A program made the translations under genes and the position numbers. Below the pieces are notes generated by a model that had not been told where the DNA came from, made no database searches, and worked only from the letters and a program-made list of their open reading frames with translations. A stretch of DNA of 64,000 nt from Actinomycetes bacterium (lineage in GTDB: Bacteria; Actinomycetota; Acidimicrobiia; Acidimicrobiales; Ilumatobacteraceae). The DNA lies in the NCBI GenBank assembly GCA_021414085.1, contig JAIOPC010000014.1, positions 682,001-746,000 of the forward strand, in the 5' to 3' direction. Shown one piece after another: positions 7,901 through 15,188 of this stretch. The number at the start of each line of letters is the position of its first letter. The stretch's first letter is position 1.

Positions 7901-9564
7901 TTCAGAACCCGGTTCCGATGAAAGTACTTTCTGGCGTGACCGCAATTGCAGCCGGTCGGCACCACAGTCTGGCATTGAAGAGTGATGGCACGCTTTGGAC
8001 TTTTGGTGAGAACGACTTCGGTCAATTGGGAACCGCCACCAACAGTGGAACGACGAATCCGAACTCAGTACCAACGCAGGTGATGACTGGGGTGGCGTCC
8101 ATTGCTGCTGGCGCGAATCACAGCTTGGTTGTGAAGACCGATGGCACTCTTTGGTCCTTCGGCAGGAACACTGACGGGCAGTTGGGTACCGCGTCGTTCA
8201 ACGGAACGGACACAGCTAGCCCCGTGCCGACTCAGGTTCTTTCGCAGGTCATCGAGGTTGTTGGTGGTGGAATGCACACCCTCGCGGTCAAGACTGATGG
8301 GACCCTGTGGGCATTTGGATCAAACACATTTGGCCAACTGGGCGTCTCGACCAACGTTGGCACTTCCAATCCGAACCCCGTGCCGACGCAGGTCCTCGAT
8401 GGGCTTTATCCACTCACAGTTGGGACATTCAAATCGTTCGCTCCGGGTCGGTTGCTCGATTCACGACCCACCGGCATAACTATCGATGGCCAATTCCAGG
8501 CGATTGGCGTGCGCGGGGCGGGTTCAATCACCGAGCTGAAGGTCGCTGGACGGGGCGGAGTGCCCGGGAATGCAGCGGCTGTTGCCTTGAACGTGACTGT
8601 CACTGCCGCGCAGGACGGTGGGTACGCAACCGTTTATCCATGCGGCGCGCCGCCGCCCAATGCCTCGAACTTGAACTTCGGCGCTGATGGCACGATTCCG
8701 AACTTGGTCATTGCCCAGATTGGTACTGGGGGCAAGGTGTGCATCTTTACCTCGGCCGCCACTCACTTACTCGTGGACGTCAACGGCTTCTACCCGGCCG
8801 GCTCGACGTTCGCCTCGTTGGTCCCGGGTCGCTTGCTCGATTCGCGGCCGACCGGTGTGACGGTTGATGGCCAGTTCCAGGCTATCGGTGTGCGTCCGGC
8901 AGGGTCGATCACCGAATTGCAGGTGACTGGTCGCGGTGGCGTGCCGGGCGATGCAGCAGCAGTCGTGCTGAACGTCACCGTGACTGCGGCACAAGGTGGT
9001 GGTTACGCGACTGTGTATCCCTGTGGGTCGCCGCCACCGAACGCATCCAACCTGAACTACAACCCTGGTGACACGATTCCGAACCTGGTGATCACCAAGA
9101 TCGGCAATGGTGGCAAGGTGTGCATTTTCACCTCGGCCGGTATTCACCTCCTCGCGGACGTCAACGGCTTCTACCCCATTGGTTCAACATTCACATCGTT
9201 GGTTCCGGGCCGGTTGCTCGATTCGCGGCCGACGGGTGTGACGGTTGATGGCCAGTTCCAGGCGATCGGTGTGCGAGCGGCTGGTTCGATTACTGAGTTG
9301 TTAGTGGATGGTCGTGGTGGTGTGCCGTCTGGCGCGGTAGCTGTGGTGTTGAACGTCACGGTCACCGGCGCGCAGGATGGCGGATATGTGACGGTGTATC
9401 CCTGTGGGTCGCCGCCACCGAACGCATCCAACCTGAACTTCAGCGCGGGTGACACGATCCCGAACTCCGTCATCACCAAGATCGGCACTGGTGGGAAGGT
9501 CTGCATCTTCACCTCGGCAGGTATTCACCTACTTGCTGACGTCAACGGCTACTACTCGGCGTAG
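4945..9564 (+). CDS. Large exported RCC1-repeat protein with three C-terminal 127-residue repeats
   Basis: 1539 residues. A basic start and hydrophobic stretch (residues 1-36, ending PARASS) look like a Sec signal peptide with cleavage after ALA-type ARA. Residues 46 to about 1157 contain 21 RCC1 repeats of about 52 residues with the core HSLALKSDGTLWTFG...GQLG. Irregular linkers occur after repeats 7 and 14 (near residues 405-420 and 760-783), so the 21 repeats fall into three groups of seven, each expected to close one seven-bladed propeller. Residues 1161-1287, 1288-1414 and 1415-1539 are three further repeats starting SFAPGRLLDSRPTG, each with two Cys (in VYPCG and KVCIFTS) that may form a disulfide. 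No sorting motif or C-terminal helix is seen. Bacterial RCC1 proteins are mostly of unknown function; a surface or extracellular binding role is my inference. Confidence 0.88.
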   Translation: MSKSSNAGLPRLHLLVSAGLLTGLVALAPPSLPARASSPPPGRSTISAGEGQSLVLKADGTLWSFGFNGYGELGTPTNNNTGEPNPAPTQVLADVTAVASGSEHSLALKSDGSLWTFGANRYGQLGSATNSGTATPNPNPAQVLVGVIAIAGGERHTLALKADGTLWTFGSNDSGQLGTATNSGNANPNPTPTQVLSGVTAIAAGARHSLALKSDGTLWAFGANDFGQLGTATNSGTNSPTSTPTQVLSGVRAIAAGGSHSLVLKTDGTLWSFGINRFGELGYSDNNGTNVPNPSPTQVMSGVNAIAAGGGHSLALKSDGTLWTFGYNSDGELGNSTNNQTDLANPVPTQVLTGVVEIAAGTVHSLALKSNGKLFAFGRNQFGQLGTATNSGTITPTPTPTEVFSTDPPGIRLPSPIIAAGGFSSFVVGADGRLWSFGQNETGQLGTSLNLATFRANPAPTVVMADVVAVASSGEHTLAVKADGTLWTFGYNFHGQLGTTVNSGTGNANPVPTQVMTGVVAVAAGHDHSLALKADGTLWAFGSNTRGQLGTPTNTGLPMQVMTDVVGIAAGADHSVALKADGTVWTFGLNDNGQLGHTTNMGTLFANPTPTQVLSDVKAIAAGSGHTLAIKNDGTLVAFGAGGFGYTTPVAPYANPVPTTILTNVTAVSVSSVHGLAVKSDGTLWAFGSNQYGQWGTTVNLGSENVTPTQVSTGVTAIATGAGHSMVVKSDGTLWSFGLNRFGQLGVSDNNFTMDANPIPKFVPLRFDVGVVTPTPGRLTIAAGFVHSLVLRSDGSVWTFGANRYGQLGTSVNNFSDEPNPTPTQLLEGVVAVASGGSSDLDGAGSQSLALKSDGTLWAFGLNQSGEVGTSTNTGTTIPTPPTMVLSGVAAIAAGGAHSLALKTDGTLWSFGLNASGQLGTADHSSFDSPSNQAFLSSPTQVLSGVVEIAGGGAHSLALKSDGTLWSFGENAFGQLGTTTNVGTNLQNPVPMKVLSGVTAIAAGRHHSLALKSDGTLWTFGENDFGQLGTATNSGTTNPNSVPTQVMTGVASIAAGANHSLVVKTDGTLWSFGRNTDGQLGTASFNGTDTASPVPTQVLSQVIEVVGGGMHTLAVKTDGTLWAFGSNTFGQLGVSTNVGTSNPNPVPTQVLDGLYPLTVGTFKSFAPGRLLDSRPTGITIDGQFQAIGVRGAGSITELKVAGRGGVPGNAAAVALNVTVTAAQDGGYATVYPCGAPPPNASNLNFGADGTIPNLVIAQIGTGGKVCIFTSAATHLLVDVNGFYPAGSTFASLVPGRLLDSRPTGVTVDGQFQAIGVRPAGSITELQVTGRGGVPGDAAAVVLNVTVTAAQGGGYATVYPCGSPPPNASNLNYNPGDTIPNLVITKIGNGGKVCIFTSAGIHLLADVNGFYPIGSTFTSLVPGRLLDSRPTGVTVDGQFQAIGVRAAGSITELLVDGRGGVPSGAVAVVLNVTVTGAQDGGYVTVYPCGSPPPNASNLNFSAGDTIPNSVITKIGTGGKVCIFTSAGIHLLADVNGYYSA
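5080..8424 (+). repeat. 21 tandem RCC1 units in three blocks of seven
   Basis: Degenerate in-frame repeat of about 156 bp. The most constant part encodes DGTLWxFGxNxxGQLG. Blocks change at about 6205 and 7294, where the usual PTQVLSGV-xxIAAG connection is replaced by longer linkers; the linkers repeat the PGR-T-I-AAG wording that opens the first block, as expected if one seven-repeat module was duplicated twice. Confidence 0.85.
8425..9561 (+). repeat. Three tandem 381-bp coding repeats
   Basis: Units begin at 8425, 8806 and 9187, exactly 381 bp (127 codons) apart; the third lacks the last two codons of a full unit. Identity is high, most of all between units 2 and 3, where long runs of bases are the same, indicating recent duplication or gene conversion. 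Confidence 0.9.
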
Positions 9565-9570
9565 GCCCCG

Positions 9571-10068
9571 TTAGCTGAGGGCGGCGATGGCGGCGTCGTA
9601 GTCGGGTTCTTCGGACAACTCCGGGCACAACTTGCTGTAGGTCACGGTGCCGTGTTCGTCGAAGACCACTACCGAACGAGCCATCAGCCCGGCGATCTTG
9701 CTGTCCGCTAATTGCACGCCGTAAGCGGTGCCGAAGTCGCTGCGGAATGTGCTGGCTGGCACGACCTTGTCGAGGCCCTCGGCGCCGCAGAAGCGTGCGA
9801 GCGCGAAGGGCAGGTCGGCCGACACACAGACGACGCTCGTGTTGTCGAGCCCCGACGCGAGCTCGTTGAAGCGACGCACACTTGCCGCGCACACACCGGT
9901 GTCGAGACTATGAAAGATGTTCAACACGACTCGCTGCCCATCGAGATCGGCGTTGGTGAGGTCGCTGAGGTCGGTCTTGGTCAGTGTGAACGAAGGGGCC
10001 GGCGTGCCGACAGAGGGGAGTTCGCCAACAGTGTGAACGGCGTTGCCGCGGAGTTTTGTTTCAGCCAT
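9571..10068 (-). CDS. tpx: Thiol peroxidase (2-Cys atypical peroxiredoxin)
   Basis: 165 residues, normal for Tpx, which reduces H2O2 and lipid peroxides using thioredoxin. Peroxidatic Cys60 lies in SLDTGVCAASVRRFN (usual form SIDTGVCAASVRKFN) and resolving Cys94 in LARFCGAEG; a third Cys81 is also present. The product is cytoplasmic. TAGAAA stands 7 nt before the ATG and there is no clear Shine-Dalgarno, suggesting leaderless transcription. The gene is convergent with the RCC1 gene, only 6 nt apart, with no evident terminator between. Confidence 0.96.
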   Translation of the reverse strand: MAETKLRGNAVHTVGELPSVGTPAPSFTLTKTDLSDLTNADLDGQRVVLNIFHSLDTGVCAASVRRFNELASGLDNTSVVCVSADLPFALARFCGAEGLDKVVPASTFRSDFGTAYGVQLADSKIAGLMARSVVVFDEHGTVTYSKLCPELSEEPDYDAAIAALS

Positions 10069-10104
10069 GGCGAGCTTTCTAACACGCCGACGACCTGCGG
10101 CGCG

Positions 10105-10749
10105 TCACCGTCGTGGGCGGAGGTTGCGCAGGTTGACGATCACGACGATGGCGATCGAGGCCCCAATCACCCAGAACTGGTAGCGGTCGACCCAACGCAT
10201 CGCCGATCGCACCTCTTCCTCGAACTGCTTCGCCAACCACCACAGCAGCGCCAGGCGGGCCGCTAACCCGATCGCGAACAATGGCACCAATCGCTTCCAG
10301 GTAGTACGGGCTGCACCGCTGAGCACCCAGACGATGTTGCTGCCGACAAGGAAGGGCACGACTACCCATTCGGCGTTCGCAAAGGACCGCTCGAACTTCG
10401 ACACCTGTTCTTGCGGCATGCCCATGAACTTCCAGAACCAGCGCAGCGCCCGATCGCCGTACGCGCGACCGACGAGATGGCAGACAAGCGCCGATGCGCC
10501 GAGGCGAGCGAATGCCAGCAGGGTCCAGGTAACCGGGGAGATGCCGCTGGGCACCGTTACGACCAGAAATCGATTGCGTGCCGACAGCATCAGCAACTTC
10601 GCCGGGTGCTCGCTATCGAGTGCTGCCCATGAGGCCGACGCAATGTTGCTGCACACGACCAAGCCGACGAACGCGGCGATGGCGAACGGGCCATAGCGCG
10701 GCACCGGAGGCGGAGGAGTTACTTCGACTTCGGGTACGGAAGGCGTCAC
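10105..10749 (-). CDS. Membrane protein, possibly DedA/VTT-like
   Basis: 214 residues with a proline-rich start (EVTPPPPVPRYGP) and about five hydrophobic segments. The layout with an internal Arg-rich helix after a conserved-looking GISP stretch and a C-terminal helix ending in RNLRPRR recalls DedA/VTT family proteins, but the diagnostic residues are weak, so I hold this loosely. It is the last gene behind the amino acid ABC importer, 11 nt after the ATPase gene, so it is probably in the same transcript. Confidence 0.6.
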   Translation of the reverse strand: MTPSVPEVEVTPPPPVPRYGPFAIAAFVGLVVCSNIASASWAALDSEHPAKLLMLSARNRFLVVTVPSGISPVTWTLLAFARLGASALVCHLVGRAYGDRALRWFWKFMGMPQEQVSKFERSFANAEWVVVPFLVGSNIVWVLSGAARTTWKRLVPLFAIGLAARLALLWWLAKQFEEEVRSAMRWVDRYQFWVIGASIAIVVIVNLRNLRPRR

Positions 10750-10760
10750 GACGTACGACC

Positions 10761-11500
<740 letters not shown>

Positions 11501-11504
<4 letters not shown>

Positions 11505-12403
11505 CTAACGGCCGTTCCGCTCATCGTTCGGCGCTCCTTGGCGAGCAGGTAGTCGGCGGTTCGGGTCAGCGGGATCGACACGCACAGGAACAGCACTGCT
11601 GCCACGACGAACGGAGTGAAGTTGAACAACTTGTCTTGCAGCACGTCGGCGCGACGTAGTGCCTCGATCGGCCCCAGCACCGACACCAGAGCGACATCTT
11701 TTTGCAAGCTGATGAAGTCGTTCATTAGCGGTGGGATGACTCGGCGCACGGCTTGCGGCAACACGACGTGACGGTTCGTGTGCCAGGTCGACAGACCGAG
11801 CGAACGGGCGCCGGAACGCTGACTCTCATGCACACCTTCGATGCCGGCGCGGAACACTTCGGCGACGTAGGCGGAGTAGGTGACGACCAGTGCGACACCA
11901 CCGAGGAAGAGATAGGTACCGATCTTGATCGGGCCGAATCCAACTTCGCGCACGTTCATCAGGCCGGCACCGCCGAAGCCGATCAGGTACAGCCACAGAA
12001 TGATTGGTACGCCGCGCACGATGTCGACGTACAAGGTTGCGGCCATCCGCAAGGGGAACAGCAGCGGCGAGCGGACGCTGCGCGACAACGCGATGAGCAT
12101 GCCGAACAGGATGATGAGCGGAGCACACACGAGGAAGATCTTGACGTCGAGCCAGAACGCGTGAAGAACGGGGTCGAACGCGTCGGAGAATGTCTTACGG
12201 TCGAAGAACGACTTCCGCACACGCTGCCAACCCGACAGCTTGGGCACTTGCCAGATGATCAACCCGAGCAGCACCGCCGTGCTCGCCGTAGCCAACAGCG
12301 TGCTGCGACGGCGCTGTGCGCGTTCGAACTCGGCGCGTCGGCCTGGGGCCGAACGCGACGGAGCCGACGCCTGTTCGGCGTCGGCTCCATGCATTTCGGT
12401 CAC
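11501..12403 (-). CDS. Polar amino acid ABC transporter, permease
   Basis: 300 residues. After a charged, cytosolic N-terminal stretch of about 35 residues come several membrane helices, then the binding-protein-dependent transport signature around YVAEVFRAGIEGVHESQRSG, which contains the EAA-type loop contacting the ATPase, and a second part with LPQAVRRVIPPLMNDFISL. This is the HisM/GlnP (HEQRo) family. Only one permease gene is present, so the channel is likely a homodimer. It follows the binding protein gene by 19 nt. Confidence 0.94.
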
Positions 12404-12422
12404 GTCAAACGACGTTAGCTGG

Positions 12423-13286
12423 TCACCCGAGGGAGATGACCGGTGCCTCGACGTAGTCGCTCATCCACTCAGTGGTGATTGCGTCGAGCTCGCCGCTTTC
12501 CTTCAGCGCGGTCAGTGCCAGGTCGACACAGGTCACCAGCGGATTGTCCTTTGCGAGCAAGAGACCGAACTCGTCGGTGCCACTGCCTTCGATCTGGCCA
12601 TAAACAGTTGTGCCTTCCATTTCGACAGCAGTGATGTACAACGCGGTCGGAAGATCGGCGACGATTGCATCGATCTGGTTGCTATCGAGTGCTTCCTTAG
12701 CGGCGGCGTTGTCGTTGAAGATCAACGGCTCGCTGTCTGGCTGGATGACATCCTCGATGTAGGCGATGCTGGTCGTGCCTGCGGCGACGCCAATCTTGAG
12801 GCCCTTCAGGTCGGCAAGGGTGGCGGCACTCGCCGCTGGCGAGTCGGTCAAACCAAAGATTGCCTGTGACGAGGTGTAGTAGCCCTGGCTGAACGTCACA
12901 ACTTCCGCACGTTCGGGCGAGATCGTGTATTGCTGCAGGTTGAAGTCGAAGTCCTTCGGGCCTGGCGCGATGGCAGCGTCGAACGCCGTACGCGTCCAAA
13001 CGACGTTGGCCGCGTCGAAACCCAACTCGGCGGCGACAGCCATCGCCACTGCGGCTTCAAAACCCTGGCCGTCCTCGGGGGTGGCGTCGTTGATGACGTA
13101 TGGAGGAAACGCCGGCTCGCCGGTGGCGATGGTGAGCGTTCCGTCGGTCACGGTCTTGCCGGCGGCGCATTCCGCGGCAGTCTGGTCGGCCGCGGCAGTG
13201 GTGTCGGACGACTTCTTGTCGTCGTCGCCGCAGGCTGCGAGCAGGATTGCACTAAGTGCTGCTGCCGCAATGATCTGTCGTTTCAT
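12423..13286 (-). CDS. Extracellular amino acid-binding lipoprotein (SBP family 3)
   Basis: 287 residues. Signal peptide with lipobox LLAAC (Cys19) followed by an acidic DDDKKSSD linker, so it is expected to be lipid-anchored outside the membrane. The rest is a family 3 solute-binding protein (YVINDATPEDGQGFEAAVA, then LKGLKIGVAAGTTS and DLPTALYITA). It begins the importer operon. AGGA lies 8 nt before the ATG. A perfect tandem 11-bp repeat just upstream may be regulatory. Confidence 0.94.
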   Translation of the reverse strand: MKRQIIAAAALSAILLAACGDDDKKSSDTTAAADQTAAECAAGKTVTDGTLTIATGEPAFPPYVINDATPEDGQGFEAAVAMAVAAELGFDAANVVWTRTAFDAAIAPGPKDFDFNLQQYTISPERAEVVTFSQGYYTSSQAIFGLTDSPAASAATLADLKGLKIGVAAGTTSIAYIEDVIQPDSEPLIFNDNAAAKEALDSNQIDAIVADLPTALYITAVEMEGTTVYGQIEGSGTDEFGLLLAKDNPLVTCVDLALTALKESGELDAITTEWMSDYVEAPVISLG

Positions 13287-13296
13287 GAAGAATCCT

Positions 13297-13318
13297 GTCG
13301 TTAGGTTGTCGTTAGGTT
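13297..13318. repeat. Perfect tandem 11-bp repeat upstream of the binding-protein gene
   Basis: GTCGTTAGGTT occurs twice back to back (13297-13307 and 13308-13318), that is CAACCTAACGAC read towards the importer genes. It lies 11-32 nt before the ATG at 13286 in the leader or promoter. A spacing of 11 bp places both copies on the same helix face, as for a regulator binding site. Confidence 0.6.
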
Positions 13319-13424
13319 GATCGGGTTCGGGCAGCCGTTCACGCTGCGCGTCGTGATGTTACCAGCCGCCCTTGAAAGACGACCCGTTTGGTCGACAATG
13401 GATACATGTCTCTGCCGGCGACCC

Positions 13425-13454
13425 TTGACGCTGAGACGTTTCTTGTCTTAGTGT
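13425..13454 (+). promoter_or_regulatory. Promoter of the TetR gene
   Basis: TTGACG at 13425-13430 and TAGTGT at 13449-13454 are separated by 18 nt, and the -10 ends 8 nt before the ATG at 13463. This predicts transcription starting almost at the start codon (leaderless) and supports 13463 as the true start. Confidence 0.5.
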
Positions 13455-13458
13455 CTCA
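13432..13458. promoter_or_regulatory. Candidate TetR operator
   Basis: Inverted repeat TGAGAC-N15-GTCTCA covers the spacer and the -10 box of the promoter above. A dimeric repressor bound here would block RNA polymerase, so autoregulation of the TetR gene and of the diiron oxygenase gene behind it is likely. Arms are only 6 bp, so chance is not excluded. Confidence 0.4.
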
Positions 13459-13462
13459 TCCA

Positions 13463-14050
13463 ATGTCTGAAGCCGCCCTCTCCGTAGAACGACGCGTTCT
13501 CGACGCCGCTAAGGCGTGCTGCGAGAAATGGGGCCTCGCCAAGGTGACGATCGACGACATCGCCACCGAGTCCGGCGTTTCGCGCGCAACGCTCTACCGC
13601 CTCTTCCCCGGCGGCAAGGAAGTGCTGTTTGAAGCGTTGCGGCTGCAGGAACTCACAGACTTCTTCACGCGCTTAAGCGGCCACATCGAAGGCGCGTCCG
13701 GCCTCGAAGAACTGTTGGTGCGCACCGTTGTCGCCGCTACCCGCGAGCTGCGTGAAGATCAGCACCTCGCCTTGATGCTCGCCTCCGAGCCGGGCGACAC
13801 ACTGGGTCAGCTGACCGTAGAGGGATTGCCGCGCATTATGCGCGTTGCCACCGTCTTTCTTGTCCCGTTCGTCGACCCTTACCTGCCGCGCCGCGAATCG
13901 GCGGCGCTTGTCGAGTTGCTCTCGCGTCTCGTCATCTCTTACTTCCTCGCCCCCTCAGACCACGTCGATCTCGGCGAACCCGAATCGGCGCGAACGTTCA
14001 TCAACGCCTTCGTCCTCCCGGCCTTCGAAGCCGCACTCACCAGGAGCTAA
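13463..14050 (+). CDS. TetR family transcriptional regulator
   Basis: 195 residues from ATG 13463. The N-terminal helix-turn-helix is typical (VLDAAKACCEKWGLAKVTIDD then IATESGVSRATLYRLFPGG), preceded by the usual dozen residues. In-frame ATG 13406 and TTG 13388 would add an unusual extension and would lie across the promoter and operator, so I reject them. The C-terminal ligand domain is not diagnostic. The stop is 3 nt before the diiron oxygenase gene, whose expression it probably controls. Confidence 0.88.
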   Translation: MSEAALSVERRVLDAAKACCEKWGLAKVTIDDIATESGVSRATLYRLFPGGKEVLFEALRLQELTDFFTRLSGHIEGASGLEELLVRTVVAATRELREDQHLALMLASEPGDTLGQLTVEGLPRIMRVATVFLVPFVDPYLPRRESAALVELLSRLVISYFLAPSDHVDLGEPESARTFINAFVLPAFEAALTRS

Positions 14051-14053
14051 CCC

Positions 14054-15187
14054 ATGACCGTCACACACAACAGCAATGAAGCGATTATCGGGCGTGCCGG
14101 AATCAACGACATCGACGCGATCCTCGCGATCCCGTCTGCTGATCCGAACGATGTCGAGCACGTAGTCGCCAACAACGCCGACACGATCTTCACGTGGGAC
14201 TACTCAATGCAGCGGCCCGCACTGCGCAAGCTGTACGAGAAGGCCAAGGGTGGGCAGTGGAACGCGACCACCGACATGCCATGGGAAACCGACGTCGATA
14301 TCGAGAAGACGGTCATCCAAGATCAGGAAGTCCTCGGCACTGGCCTCGACCCCAACATGTACATCGGCACGCCGCTGCAGAAGTGGGGCGACAAGGAGTG
14401 GCTCGAGTTCGGCGTTGAGAGCCGCAACTGGATGCTCAGCCAGTTCATGCATGGCGAGCAAGGTGCGCTGATCTGCACCGCCAAGATTGTCGAGACCGTT
14501 CCGTGGTACGACGCCAAGTTGTACGCGAGCACGCAGGTGATGGACGAAGCCCGCCACGTTGAAGTGTTCGCTCGTTACCTCGACGAGAAGTTGGGCGGCG
14601 AGTACCAAGTCAACGTGCATCTGCGCAGCTTGCTCGACGACATCGTGAACGACAGCCGTTGGGACATGACGTACCTGGGCATGCAGATCATGGTCGAGGG
14701 TCTGGCGCTCGCCGCGTTTGGTTTCCTGCACCAGCTCACCGGCGAGCCGCTGCTGAAGAAGATTCTGCGCTATGTGATGAGCGACGAAGCTCGCCACGTC
14801 GCGTTCGGTGTCATCAGCCTGAAAGAGTGCTACGACCAGATGACCGATCTGGAGATGAAGGATCGCCAGGAGTTCGCGTTCGAGGCTGGTGTTCGTATGC
14901 GCGACCGGTTGATGCAGCAAGAGGTGTGGGAGCGCATGGGCGTCGATGTGCGCCAAGTGATGCCACTCATCCTCGAAGACCCGACCCGCAACGTGTTCCA
15001 GAGCATGTTGTTCAGCAAGATCGTTCCCAACTGCAAGAAGCTTGGCCTGCTCGATCGCAACGACAAGTGGCTACGCCGCCGGTTCGAAGAGATGGGTGTC
15101 ATCCAGTTTGAGGATTGGGAAGACACCGAGGAGGACTACTTGAAGTTCGATCTCGCCGCTGAGTTGGCGCCCGTCGCGGGGCAGTGA
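14054..15187 (+). CDS. Ferritin-like diiron oxygenase
   Basis: 377 residues. A four-helix-bundle diiron site is visible as two E/DEARH pairs: Glu135 (MHGEQGA) with Glu165 and His168 (MDEARHVEV), and Glu215 (MVEGLALA) with Glu245 and His248 (SDEARHVAF). That is the complete 4-Glu/2-His ligand set of ferritin-like oxygenases and ribonucleotide reductase R2-like proteins. It probably activates O2 for oxidation of an organic substrate, AurF-like N-oxygenation being one possibility. AGGAG lies 8 nt before the ATG, inside the end of the TetR gene. No electron-transfer partner is adjacent. Substrate unknown. Confidence 0.82.
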   Translation: MTVTHNSNEAIIGRAGINDIDAILAIPSADPNDVEHVVANNADTIFTWDYSMQRPALRKLYEKAKGGQWNATTDMPWETDVDIEKTVIQDQEVLGTGLDPNMYIGTPLQKWGDKEWLEFGVESRNWMLSQFMHGEQGALICTAKIVETVPWYDAKLYASTQVMDEARHVEVFARYLDEKLGGEYQVNVHLRSLLDDIVNDSRWDMTYLGMQIMVEGLALAAFGFLHQLTGEPLLKKILRYVMSDEARHVAFGVISLKECYDQMTDLEMKDRQEFAFEAGVRMRDRLMQQEVWERMGVDVRQVMPLILEDPTRNVFQSMLFSKIVPNCKKLGLLDRNDKWLRRRFEEMGVIQFEDWEDTEEDYLKFDLAAELAPVAGQ

Positions 15188-15188
15188 G

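Noticed and set aside
5080-9561. Possible CRISPR array or noncoding satellite from the dense periodic repeats
   Set aside because: Period of about 156 and 381 bp, in frame, degenerate at third positions and encoding RCC1 and C-terminal protein repeats; no spacer pattern.
13388-13462. Upstream starts (TTG 13388, ATG 13406) of the TetR gene
   Set aside because: They would place the promoter and palindrome inside the coding part and add an N-terminal extension not usual for TetR proteins.
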